Of a DNA stretch of 9,981 nucleotides, positions 1 through 7,041 are shown in pieces; within the stretch, counting starts at the first letter, position 1; the number at the start of each line of letters is the position of its first letter. A program made the translations under genes and the position numbers. This stretch comes from Phaeodactylibacter sp964397205 (lineage in GTDB: Bacteria > Bacteroidota > Bacteroidia > Chitinophagales > Saprospiraceae), in the NCBI GenBank assembly GCA_964397205.1, contig CAYNIT010000184.1:1-9981 (forward strand), read 5' to 3'. The notes below the pieces were generated by a model. That model did not search any database and was not told where the DNA came from. It saw only the letters and a program-made list of their open reading frames with translations.

Positions 1-58
1 GCGTGCAAAAAAACGAGTCTAAATCGGTAAGTTATTGTTGCGCGACCCCTAAGCCCCC

Positions 59-1063
59 TTATTCGCAGCGGCCGCCTTCCAGAACGTAGGCTCGGCCCTG
101 CAGATGGCGGGCTTCCAACCCAAAAACCAATTCGAGTGATTCAACCAAATTCTGCAAGGAGCGGTCGTCGAGTTTAAAAGCGCCGTTGTACGGGCATTTC
201 CGCAGTTCAGCATTCTTCAGCTGCAACTCAGCGTTGAAATAACGCTCCAACTCGGTGAGTGCTTCGCCGAAGGTGGCTTCCTGGAATATTAGTTCGTCGG
301 TATGCCAGGAACGGGCGTTGTAAGCATTGACTTCTTTTTTGTACAACTTGCCTTCGGATGGCTTGCAAATGCCCCTTTGCTGTGCCTTAAGCGGAATGGA
401 GCGCTCTCTGGCGATTTCCAAAAATTTAACCTTGCCTTCTACCACTTCTATTTCGACGGTGAGCTCTTCAGGATAGGCCCGCAGGTTAAAAGCAGTGCCT
501 AGGGCTACTGTCCGGGTTCCCTTGCTTTCGATGATGAAGGGGTGATCAGCATCCGGCGCTACGGAGAAGAAAGCCTCCCCGGCCAGTTGCAGCATTCGCT
601 CGCCATTGAGCATGGAATAAGCCAGATAAGAAGATTCATTGAGCAAAACGCTGGAGCCATCGGGCAGCTTAAACTCTTTGGTCTGTCCGCTGGAGGTAGA
701 GCGGACAAAAGCCGCTCCATCCTGCCCAGATGCACCGGCCCACCACCAAATACCGGCCAAGAGCAACAGCAGGGTGGCGGCGGCGGCCCACCAAGAACGG
801 CGGCGGCGGGGCGGATGCAGGCGGCGCGCAGCGGGTTTCGGCGCCAGGCGCAGGCGGGCTTTGAAATCAGCCAGCCCTTGCTCCACATCCGGCTCGTAGT
901 CTTTTTTGTAATCGCCGCTCAACTCCCAGGATTTCCGAAGCTGCTGCTCCAGCTCTTTGTCCGGCTGTGTATCCAGCCACTCCTGCAGTGCTCGGTCCTC
1001 ATTGGGGTCAATTTCCCCTTTAAGCCTTTTGTGTAACAGCACCATGTATTTTGACAGCTCCAT
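59..1063 (-). CDS. FecR-family anti-sigma factor (membrane-anchored)
   Basis: This 334-residue protein has the build of a FecR-type anti-sigma regulator of Bacteroidota. Residues 1-80 form a polar, helix-rich cytoplasmic part with a basic stretch just before the membrane (RRLHPPRRRR, 80-89). One transmembrane segment, rich in Trp, Ala and Leu, follows at about 91-109. The periplasmic FecR domain spans about 118-212 and shows the family pattern LPDGSSVLLNESS, GEAFFSV and ALGTAFNLRAY. A C-terminal DUF4974-like domain covers about 256-327. Members of this family hold a partner ECF sigma factor inactive until a TonB-dependent receptor signals through the periplasm. The sigma gene lies 100 bp upstream on the same strand. 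ATG at 1063 gives a normal N-terminus; ATG at 1045 is a possible alternative. The receptor expected downstream would lie beyond the left edge of the window. Confidence 0.93.
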   Translation of the reverse strand: MELSKYMVLLHKRLKGEIDPNEDRALQEWLDTQPDKELEQQLRKSWELSGDYKKDYEPDVEQGLADFKARLRLAPKPAARRLHPPRRRRSWWAAAATLLLLLAGIWWWAGASGQDGAAFVRSTSSGQTKEFKLPDGSSVLLNESSYLAYSMLNGERMLQLAGEAFFSVAPDADHPFIIESKGTRTVALGTAFNLRAYPEELTVEIEVVEGKVKFLEIARERSIPLKAQQRGICKPSEGKLYKKEVNAYNARSWHTDELIFQEATFGEALTELERYFNAELQLKNAELRKCPYNGAFKLDDRSLQNLVESLELVFGLEARHLQGRAYVLEGGRCE

Positions 1064-1126
1064 GCTAGATTTTTCGTTACATTATGAAGGACACAGCCCA
1101 GCGGGCCTGCCCCTACCTTTTGCGTA

Positions 1127-1143
1127 CAATTCTGGCAGAATTG
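1127..1143. promoter_or_regulatory. 17 bp perfect palindrome between sigma and fecR genes
   Basis: Positions 1127-1143 read CAATTCTGGCAGAATTG: two 8 bp arms around one central base, with no mismatch. It lies in the 100 bp gap between the sigma stop and the FecR start. Such symmetry suits a dimeric DNA-binding protein. As RNA it could form a 7 bp stem with a 3 nt loop. A second, weaker stem (GCCC/GGGC, about 1097-1107) lies closer to the FecR start. No function is known; the palindrome is seen directly and the regulatory role is inferred. Confidence 0.3.
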
Positions 1144-1163
1144 AGCCAATTGTCGCCTGCCTG

Positions 1164-1766
1164 TCAAAGCAGCATCAGCAAGAGCCAAAGCCCCAGGAAG
1201 GGGCCAAGCTGCTCGCGCAATTGCCGCAAGGCTTTAGACATTTGGTTTTCCACCGTTTTGATGGAAATGCCGAGTTGCTCGGCGATTTCGCTATAGGTCA
1301 TATCTTCAAATCGGCTGAGTACGAAAATGATGCGGCAACGGCCCGGCAGTGCGTCTATCGCCTGATCGATGACTGCTTGCAGCTCTGCTGCTTCCAATTT
1401 TTCGGCTGCCCCTGCTTCCCGGGAAGGCATAGGGGGCGCACGCTCAGCTTCCACAAGTTGGATGCGCTGGTCACGTATATGGTTAAGGGCTCTGTTGACG
1501 GCTGCCCGCCGCAGGTAAGCTTTCAGGGAAGTGCTGATATGCAGCTGCTCGCGCTTGCGCCACAGCTCGAAGAACACTTCCTGCGCCAAGTCCTCCACTA
1601 TACTGGCCTTGGGTATAATTTTGTATACCGCCTTGCAGATGTAGCCGTAGTAGGCCTCAAAAATGAGGACAATAGCTTTCTCGCTGTCCTCCTCCAGCAA
1701 AGCGATCAGCTCTTTATCCTTCAGGGGTCGTCGCAATGGATGATTGTTATAAGTGGCAGCTTTCAT
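1164..1766 (-). CDS. ECF RNA polymerase sigma factor (Bacteroidota FecR-linked type)
   Basis: This is a 200-residue sigma-70 family factor of the extracytoplasmic function class. Region 2 covers about 35-105, with the core-binding and -10-recognition helices around EDLAQEVFFELWRKR (58-72) and LKAYLRRAAVNRALNHIRD (81-99). A short linker follows. Region 4 covers about 133-187, with the helix-turn-helix in MTYSEIAEQLGISIKTVENQ (156-175). It would direct RNA polymerase to a small regulon, in this family often a downstream TonB-dependent uptake locus. ATG at 1766 is chosen; an in-frame TTG at 1784 adds only six residues. The protein ends in a strongly hydrophobic tail, LGPFLGLWLLLMLL (187-200), beyond region 4. 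The fecR-type gene follows on the same strand. A Bacteroidota-type promoter lies about 75 bp upstream. Confidence 0.95.
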   Translation of the reverse strand: MKAATYNNHPLRRPLKDKELIALLEEDSEKAIVLIFEAYYGYICKAVYKIIPKASIVEDLAQEVFFELWRKREQLHISTSLKAYLRRAAVNRALNHIRDQRIQLVEAERAPPMPSREAGAAEKLEAAELQAVIDQAIDALPGRCRIIFVLSRFEDMTYSEIAEQLGISIKTVENQMSKALRQLREQLGPFLGLWLLLMLL

Positions 1767-1840
1767 TAATGAATCACCGGCCAAAATAGCATTTCCCGGC
1801 CAATCCTGCTAATTCTGGCCCTTGACCAATGCCGCTGACA

Positions 1841-1876
1841 CAAATATAAGTGGGCAACTTTGGGAATAAATCAAAA
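1841..1876 (-). promoter_or_regulatory. Predicted Bacteroidota promoter for the sigma/fecR unit
   Basis: On the minus strand a TATATTTG box (plus-strand 1841-1848) matches the Bacteroidota -7 consensus TANNTTTG exactly. A TTTTG box (plus-strand 1872-1876) lies 23 bp upstream, at the edge of the usual 17-23 bp spacing. Transcription would start near 1834 and leave a leader of about 70 nt before the ATG at 1766. It overlaps the predicted divergent promoter of the symporter gene. Confidence 0.5.
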
Positions 1877-1891
1877 TAAACAATACCTTTC
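1859..1891 (+). promoter_or_regulatory. Predicted promoter for the AGCS symporter gene
   Basis: A TTTG box at 1859-1862 lies 21 bp before TACCTTTC (1884-1891), which matches seven of eight bases of the Bacteroidota -7 consensus TANNTTTG. It points rightward to the symporter start at 2009 and implies a leader of roughly 110 nt. It shares DNA with the leftward sigma-gene promoter, so the two could interfere with each other. The match is moderate and unproven. Confidence 0.33.
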
Positions 1892-1964
1892 CGCGTCGTT
1901 GTTGGAGCCCTTCTTCTGCGGGCTTCCCGATAAGCACTGTAAACCAAAAAAGCACCGTACTGCG

Positions 1965-1991
1965 GGCTTGCAGGCGCTTTATGGCTTGCAG
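1965..1991 (+). repeat. Direct repeat (9 bp, 18 bp period) in symporter leader
   Basis: GGCTTGCAG occurs at 1965-1973 and again at 1983-1991, just ahead of the symporter ATG at 2009. The 18 bp spacing is under two helical turns. It could be a tandem protein-binding site or chance. No riboswitch-like architecture was recognised in this leader. Confidence 0.25.
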
Positions 1992-2008
1992 CCCCGTCCA
2001 CCACCGTT

Positions 2009-3562
2009 ATGAAGAAACAGATACTTTCTCTTTTTGCTATCCTCCTGACACCAATCGCCATTTTTGCCCAAGATATGGGCGGCCCAATTGATCAAGCCAT
2101 CAACTCCGTCATGGAGCCGGTTACCGAAGTGGTAGCGGGTGCGGTATTCAGTGAGGTGACCATCGCCGGCTTTACCATTCCATTCGTTCTGATCTGGCTG
2201 GTGGCCGGAGCAGTCATTTTCACCATCTACACAGGCTTCGTCAACTTGCGGGCGTTTGGCCACGCCATCAACGTAGTGCGCGGTAAGTACGATGACCCGG
2301 ACGATGCCGGGGAGGTGTCGCACTTTCAGGCACTGACCGCCGCCTTATCCGGCACCGTTGGCATTGGCAACATAGCCGGTGTAGCGATCGCCGTTTCCCT
2401 GGGCGGGCCAGGTGCTACCTTCTGGATGATACTGGCGGGGCTGTTCGGCATGACTTCTAAATTTGTAGAGTGCTCCCTGGGCGTGATGTACCGAAACTAC
2501 AACGTGGACGGCAGCGTATCCGGCGGGCCGATGTACTACCTGGACAAAGGCTTTAAAGAGCGCGGCCCGGTAATGGGGGTTATTGGAAAAATGCTGGCGG
2601 TCTTATTCGCCATCGCTTGTATCGGCGGCTCTTTTGGGGGAGGCAATATGGTACAGGTAAATCAAGCAGCTCAGCAGCTGATCGATGTGACCGGCGGACA
2701 GGGCAGCTTCCTGGCGGATAAGTCTTGGGTATTTGGTGTAGTCATGGCCATCGTAGTGGGCCTGATCATCATCGGCGGCATCAAATCCATTGCCCGGGTG
2801 ACGGATAAAATCGTCCCCTTCATGGTGGGGGTGTATGTAATTGGCGCCCTGATCGTACTGGGCTACCACTACCGGGAAATTCCCGGGGCATTCGGGCAGA
2901 TCGTCGATGGTGCCCTGAATGCAGATGCCATGTACGGCGGATTGGTTGGCGTATTGATACAGGGTTTTCGCCGGGCAGCCTTTTCCAATGAAGCCGGCAT
3001 CGGATCAGCCTCCATCGCGCACTCAGCGGTGCGTACCGACGAGCCCATCTCAGAGGGAGTCGTCGCCTTGCTGGAACCCTTTATTGATACGGTCATCATC
3101 TGTACTATGACGGCACTGGTCATCGTCATCACCAATTACGGCGGCATTGGAGCGGCGGATACACTGGCCAATGCACAGGGAGGGGATCTCGATGGCATTA
3201 CGCTGACTTCTGCCTCCTTCGAAACGGTGATGGCTTGGTTCCCACCGATTTTGTCGGTAGCGGTCATACTCTTCGCCCTTTCCACTATGATCAGCTGGTC
3301 TTACTACGGCTTGAAATCCTGGACTTACCTTTTCGGCGAAAGCCAAACCAATGAGCTGATTTACAAGGCTATCTTCTGCGTTTTCGTAATCATCGGCTCT
3401 GCCATTTCCGCCAAAAGTGTATTCGATTTTGGGGATGCCATGATTTTCGCGATGTGCTTTCCGAATGTAATGGGCTTGTATGTGCTCCTGCCGAATGTTA
3501 TGCGGGCGTACAAAGACTACATACGCCGCATCAAATCGGGGGAGATTGCCTCTACGAAATAA
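2009..3562 (+). CDS. Alanine/glycine:cation symporter (AGCS) family protein
   Basis: This 517-residue polytopic inner-membrane transporter would import a small neutral amino acid, typically alanine or glycine, together with Na+ or H+. AGCS signatures are clear: SGTVGIGNIAGVAIA (114-128) running into GGPGATFWM (132-140), SGGPMYYL (171-178), RRAAFSNEAGIGSASIAHSA (321-340) and STMISWSYYG (425-434). About ten or eleven hydrophobic segments lie between residues 55 and 495. The first 20 residues look like a signal peptide (MKKQ, a hydrophobic run, then IFAQ), as some Bacteroidota family members have; whether it is cleaved cannot be told here. The length is normal. The gene is divergent from the sigma/FecR unit and convergent with the beta-barrel gene, so it is probably transcribed alone. 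The exact substrate cannot be read from the sequence. Confidence 0.95.
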   Translation: MKKQILSLFAILLTPIAIFAQDMGGPIDQAINSVMEPVTEVVAGAVFSEVTIAGFTIPFVLIWLVAGAVIFTIYTGFVNLRAFGHAINVVRGKYDDPDDAGEVSHFQALTAALSGTVGIGNIAGVAIAVSLGGPGATFWMILAGLFGMTSKFVECSLGVMYRNYNVDGSVSGGPMYYLDKGFKERGPVMGVIGKMLAVLFAIACIGGSFGGGNMVQVNQAAQQLIDVTGGQGSFLADKSWVFGVVMAIVVGLIIIGGIKSIARVTDKIVPFMVGVYVIGALIVLGYHYREIPGAFGQIVDGALNADAMYGGLVGVLIQGFRRAAFSNEAGIGSASIAHSAVRTDEPISEGVVALLEPFIDTVIICTMTALVIVITNYGGIGAADTLANAQGGDLDGITLTSASFETVMAWFPPILSVAVILFALSTMISWSYYGLKSWTYLFGESQTNELIYKAIFCVFVIIGSAISAKSVFDFGDAMIFAMCFPNVMGLYVLLPNVMRAYKDYIRRIKSGEIASTK

Positions 3563-3570
3563 GGGTTGGT

Positions 3571-3592
3571 GCCTGAGCTGCCGGGGCCAGGC
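3571..3592 (+). terminator. Weak hairpin after the symporter gene
   Basis: GCCTG at 3571-3575 can pair with CAGGC at 3588-3592, eight bases past the symporter stop. The stem is short, the loop is 12 nt and no real T-tract follows, so it is only a weak terminator candidate. A second inverted repeat in the same convergent gap (3625-3635 with 3667-3676, one bulged base) has a 31 nt loop. No gene was found between 3563 and 3740. Confidence 0.2.
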
Positions 3593-3740
3593 GGTACTTT
3601 CAGTCAAACGGTTGCAAATCAGGAGGAACCCAATTGTATTTTCGATCAGCACCCCCTGGAGCGAATAATTGGTTCCAAGCCGCACACCGGGAGCTTATTC
3701 TCAGCGCAAGCCAGAGCGACCATACAGCGCCGTATTCCCC

Positions 3741-4415
3741 TTAAAACCTGTAAGCTGCCTTTAGCATAACCTGTAAGCTGCGGTAGCTGGCGGCTCCGCG
3801 TTTGAAGCTCCCTACTGTCTCTGTGCCATCCGTTGCAGAGATAAAGGCATTGGAGTCATGATTGGCGTGCAGGTAATTGGCTAGCAGGCCGATTTCCAAT
3901 TGCTCTGCAACCGGAACACCTGCTTGCAGGCCCACCCCATAAACCAGAGCGCCATCAAAGCTTTCATCAATATTAGCCCGAACACCGAACTGGGGGAAAA
4001 AGAACTCGGAGCTGATATCCCCCATACTCTGGTAACCGCCCTGAGGCACCAATGCGATATGGAACCGCTCTCCGAAGTAGCCAATCTGTGGTGCAAGAAG
4101 GATTTGCAAAGCCGAATAGCTATCCTCTTTTTCCGTGCGTACCTCTTCTCCGACGGCCACCGACAGGAAGTTCCGCAGCAAATCTACGTCGAACGGATTG
4201 GAAGAGTATCCCACGCGCAGGCCGAGGCCGAAAATTTTGGAGAACCGATAAGTGGCTCCTGTACTGAGGGCCAAACCGCCCTTGGCGTCGTCTGCGTCCT
4301 CAAATCCACTCATTGGAAATGAAGCTCCGGCAGTCAAGTCAATGACCCAAGCTTGCTGAGCGCCCAGAAATAAAGGAAGGCAAAGGAAAGAAAGCGTGTA
4401 GAGTAAAGTTTTCAT
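3741..4415 (-). CDS. Outer-membrane beta-barrel protein (OmpA/porin-like fold, function unknown)
   Basis: This is a 224-residue exported protein. Residues 1-19 are a typical signal peptide (MKTLLYTLSFLCLPLFLGA) with predicted cleavage before Gln20 or Gln21. The mature part is a series of amphipathic strands with alternating hydrophobic residues and aromatic girdles, such as LSTGATYRFSK, LGLRVGYSS, LLAPQIGYF, LVYGVGLQAGV and LEIGLLANYLHA. It ends in LKAAYRF, with the terminal Phe expected of a BAM-dependent beta-signal. This fits an eight-stranded outer-membrane barrel of the kind common in Bacteroidota; substrate and role are unknown. It has no close same-strand partner: a 208 bp gap (4416-4623) separates it from the PAP2 gene upstream of it. 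No clear promoter box was seen in that gap. The last codons contain an out-of-frame 14 bp direct repeat. Confidence 0.82.
   Translation of the reverse strand: MKTLLYTLSFLCLPLFLGAQQAWVIDLTAGASFPMSGFEDADDAKGGLALSTGATYRFSKIFGLGLRVGYSSNPFDVDLLRNFLSVAVGEEVRTEKEDSYSALQILLAPQIGYFGERFHIALVPQGGYQSMGDISSEFFFPQFGVRANIDESFDGALVYGVGLQAGVPVAEQLEIGLLANYLHANHDSNAFISATDGTETVGSFKRGAASYRSLQVMLKAAYRF
3745..3781. repeat. 14 bp direct repeat within the barrel gene's 3' end
   Basis: AACCTGTAAGCTGC occurs at 3745-3758 and 3768-3781, offset by 23 bp. Both copies are coding and are read in different frames on the minus strand: one encodes part of RSLQV, the other part of AAYRF, the terminal beta-strand. Confidence 0.6.
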
Positions 4416-4623
4416 AGCGCGAATTTTGTGTATGGATATTGTTATCAGTCATCAAGATAAGAAAAAAAACGCTTATACATCTATCCTTTAACCTGACTTT
4501 AGCAATGAGGCAGCGCCGGGTGCCGGGGCGAAGCCCTTCATAGCGTTGGCAGCCAGCGAGTTATCGATAATCTTCTGCCGCCCAGTTCGGAAAAGGGAAC
4601 AAACAGCTATTCTTAAGAAAAGC

Positions 4624-5310
4624 CTAAACCGGCTCCCTAAACTCCGTTTTGGCCCCAATACGCCAATCCAGCCAGGAGGCTTGCGGCAGCGCTTGCAGGT
4701 AGTACCAGAATACACCCAGCAGCACTCCAATGGCCCCGCCGAGGTATACATCCTTAAAAAAGTGCTGGGTCAAGTAGATACGCGATAGCCCTACAATCAG
4801 GGCAAGCAGCATGAACAGGGTGCCGCCCCATTTCTTAGCAGGTACGCAGAGGGCTACAAAAGTAAACAGCGCGAAGCCTGCCATCGTATGCCCGGAGGGA
4901 AAACTGCTTGGGCCACTGTGCACTTTGACCCCTTCCACGAACAGTAGGAAGTCTTCTAAGCCCGCATCTTCAAAGAAAGCCAGCGGCCGGTCGTGATGGA
5001 AAAAGCGCTTAAGGGGAAAGGAGACCAGCGAAACTGAAAACCCCACTAGCGGTAAAGCCAGCGTATACCGCAGGCGGATAAACAACAGCCCTAGGGCAGC
5101 TAGGATGAACCCAATGGGCTCTCCCAATTTGGTGCCGTACACAAACAGCCAGTCGGCAAAGTGGCTGCGCCGGTCGTTGAAAAACCAGACGAAATCTCCG
5201 GTATCCATCAGCACCAACAAGGCACCTCCGAATAACAAGAATTGGAAAAAACCGGAAAAAAACCAACGGTTGCTTTTGATCAGGCTGGCCAAAGAAGCGA
5301 GTTGGTGCAT
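4624..5310 (-). CDS. PAP2-superfamily membrane phosphatase
   Basis: This is a 228-residue integral membrane phosphatase. All three motifs of the type 2 phosphatidic acid phosphatase superfamily are intact: KRFFHHDRP (101-109, the Kx6RP motif), PSGH (138-141) and SRIYLTQHFFKD (176-187, SRx5Hx3D), which supplies the catalytic His183 and its Asp partner. About five or six hydrophobic segments surround them. Substrates in this family include undecaprenyl pyrophosphate, phosphatidate or phosphatidylglycerol phosphate, and lipid A phosphates (the LpxE and LpxF groups). The sequence alone does not choose between them. The ATG follows the stop of the upstream LptF/LptG-type gene after one base (TGA-T-ATG), so the two are almost certainly co-transcribed and translationally coupled. 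That context favours an envelope-lipid or lipid A role. The family call is firm; the substrate is inferred. Confidence 0.92.
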   Translation of the reverse strand: MHQLASLASLIKSNRWFFSGFFQFLLFGGALLVLMDTGDFVWFFNDRRSHFADWLFVYGTKLGEPIGFILAALGLLFIRLRYTLALPLVGFSVSLVSFPLKRFFHHDRPLAFFEDAGLEDFLLFVEGVKVHSGPSSFPSGHTMAGFALFTFVALCVPAKKWGGTLFMLLALIVGLSRIYLTQHFFKDVYLGGAIGVLLGVFWYYLQALPQASWLDWRIGAKTEFREPV

Positions 5311-5311
5311 A

Positions 5312-6940
5312 TCAACGGAATACTTTTACGACCTTATTGAAGAAAGCCAGGTAGCGCTCCGGATTGATGAGCTTGCTGTCGTTCATCGCTTTGCGGGTGA
5401 GTATCAAGCCAATGGGAAAAAGCACCGCGCAGGGAATCCAGGCCGCTACAGCTGCCGGCAACACGAAGGACTCGGCAATCTTCTGGCAAAAAATAGTCAG
5501 CACGATGAAGATCATAAAAAAGATGATGGAAATGAGGATAGGGTAACCAAACCCGCCCTTGCGCACAATAGCTCCCATAGGTGCACCAATGAAGAGAAAA
5601 ATGAAACACACTAGGGACCGGCTGAACTTGGTGTGGCGCTCGTATATGTGCTTGACCTTTGATTCCTCCAAGCGGTCGATAGATCGCTGGGCCGACTCCG
5701 AATGCGCCTGTATGCTCCGGACGAAGGACTTGGCTTTATTGACCAAGCGGTTGCGCTCTGGCTCAGGAAAGACTTCCAGCAGAGAGTTGTACTCCGGCAA
5801 CGGCTTGTCAATGGCCTGCTCTATCGGATTGCCTTCGAACACCTTGCGCCGCTGCCGAGCTTGCCTCTCCTGTGCCGCATTTTGCTTGCCATTGGTTTTG
5901 ACGGGAATAGGCCCTTTGTGGACCTTCGGGGCGGCAGTATCAGCGGCTTTCCCCTGCGCGGCGCGCTCCGCCATGCGCTGTTCTATGTTTTTGCGCTCCT
6001 TTTTCAGCTGTTCGCTGGTATTCGTACTGTCCAGTTCCATAAAGTGGAAATAGCTGCTCACCTGTTTGGATATGCCCCGCTTCCGGCGGTCGATTTTCAT
6101 TCCCAAAGAATCGATAGCTACCTTTAGTTGTCCGCTTGTCATCATGTGGCGGTTGGACTTGAAAAGCTCTTCGTTGGTGCGGTTGAGGTCAAATTCGCTT
6201 AGGTCGAATACTTTGAACCAGCTTTCAAAGTTGGTGCGGATAAAAGGATAGGGGCGGTCGCTGCTCGAGCGGCTGCTGGGCTCCACCTCCATGTACTGAT
6301 GCCCGTCTAGCAAATTCATGATGAAGTAGCGCCCGTCTTCTGTCGCGTACATTTCCCCTTTATCGGCGATGATTTGCGAAAGCCGCCCTTTATTGGCATC
6401 AGAATGGTCATAAACCAACACATCCTCAATGTGCTTCCCATCCCCTTTTTTACTGCCGATATGAATGGCGTACCCATCAAAATCATCATTGAAGATGCCA
6501 GCCTCGAGCCGCAGCGCAGGCTTTTGCTGCTGTATATCGTACATGCGGGAGCCGAATTTCAAATTGGCCACCGGTATGAGGTTGTTGGAGCAAAAGAACG
6601 AGAACAAGGTAGTCGCGATGCCAAAAAACATCATAGGCATCATAATCCGCCACAGCGACACCCCTGCCGATTTGAAGCTTGATAATTCGTAACGCTCTGC
6701 CATATTGCCCAGCACCATAACCGAGGAGATCAAGACAGCGAGCGGCAACGCCATGGGCACCAGAGCAACACTCTTGTACCCCAACAGCTCTATGATAAGG
6801 AAAAAGCCTAAGCCCTTACCGGCAATATCATCGATGTACAGCCAAAGCGCCTGCATGACCAGCACAAACATGGCGATCATAAAGGTGACGATAAATGGCG
6901 GAATGAAGCTCGTAACGAGCAGCCGGTCTAAATTTTTCAT
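5312..6940 (-). CDS. LptF/LptG (YjgP/YjgQ) family LPS-export permease with large periplasmic insert
   Basis: This is a 542-residue inner-membrane protein. Transmembrane segments fall near 11-36, 46-78 and 98-118, and near 441-460, 463-487 and 495-515, giving the 3+3 layout of LptF and LptG. The cytoplasmic turn after TM2, MAERYELSSFKSAGVSLWRI (80-99), is the family region that contacts the LptB ATPase. A periplasmic beta-jellyroll lies at about 125-255. LptF/G with LptB pull lipopolysaccharide from the inner membrane into the periplasmic LptA/LptC bridge. The protein is far longer than the roughly 360 residues of the enterobacterial forms. The excess is a charged, partly coiled-coil and Ala/Lys-rich region at about 255-435. 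The ATG at 6940 is preceded by AGGAG 12 bases upstream. The gene leads a two-gene unit with the PAP2 phosphatase. LptF and LptG cannot be told apart here. Confidence 0.9.
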   Translation of the reverse strand: MKNLDRLLVTSFIPPFIVTFMIAMFVLVMQALWLYIDDIAGKGLGFFLIIELLGYKSVALVPMALPLAVLISSVMVLGNMAERYELSSFKSAGVSLWRIMMPMMFFGIATTLFSFFCSNNLIPVANLKFGSRMYDIQQQKPALRLEAGIFNDDFDGYAIHIGSKKGDGKHIEDVLVYDHSDANKGRLSQIIADKGEMYATEDGRYFIMNLLDGHQYMEVEPSSRSSSDRPYPFIRTNFESWFKVFDLSEFDLNRTNEELFKSNRHMMTSGQLKVAIDSLGMKIDRRKRGISKQVSSYFHFMELDSTNTSEQLKKERKNIEQRMAERAAQGKAADTAAPKVHKGPIPVKTNGKQNAAQERQARQRRKVFEGNPIEQAIDKPLPEYNSLLEVFPEPERNRLVNKAKSFVRSIQAHSESAQRSIDRLEESKVKHIYERHTKFSRSLVCFIFLFIGAPMGAIVRKGGFGYPILISIIFFMIFIVLTIFCQKIAESFVLPAAVAAWIPCAVLFPIGLILTRKAMNDSKLINPERYLAFFNKVVKVFR

Positions 6941-6951
6941 GCTTCTGTTTA

Positions 6952-7001
6952 CTCCTGTCTGCTATAGTACAAAACTGAGCTGTTCTTGGTTGGCAAAGGT
7001 A
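6952..7001 (-). promoter_or_regulatory. Predicted -7 box and ribosome binding site for the LptF/G-PAP2 unit
   Basis: On the minus strand TACCTTTG (plus-strand 6994-7001) matches the Bacteroidota -7 consensus TANNTTTG exactly, about 55 bp before the ATG. No TTTG or TTG lies at the ideal spacing: one TTG is only 13 bp away and one TTTG is 26 bp away. An AGGAG Shine-Dalgarno-like run (plus-strand 6952-6956) lies 11 nt before the start codon, somewhat long but unusual enough in this phylum to note. Confidence 0.38.
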
Positions 7002-7041
7002 AGGCCTTCCAAGGCAATAGAGGGATCCAAAGGGGCACTTT

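Noticed and set aside
957..1769. A 270-codon plus-strand reading frame across the sigma gene
   Set aside because: It is antisense to a clear ECF sigma factor, crosses the intergenic gap, and its translation shows no domain or sensible composition. It is a shadow of the minus-strand gene.
1767..1784. TTG start for the first sigma factor, six residues longer
   Set aside because: An ATG six codons in gives the usual N-terminus; TTG has no supporting ribosome site.
1892..2008. Glycine or other amino-acid riboswitch before the AGCS gene
   Set aside because: Such transporters can be riboswitch-controlled, but the leader lacks the conserved purine-rich core and paired-helix pattern of glycine riboswitches.
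3566..3769. Small plus-strand reading frames in the symporter-barrel gap
   Set aside because: They are low-complexity translations that run into the convergent barrel gene, with no recognisable protein features.
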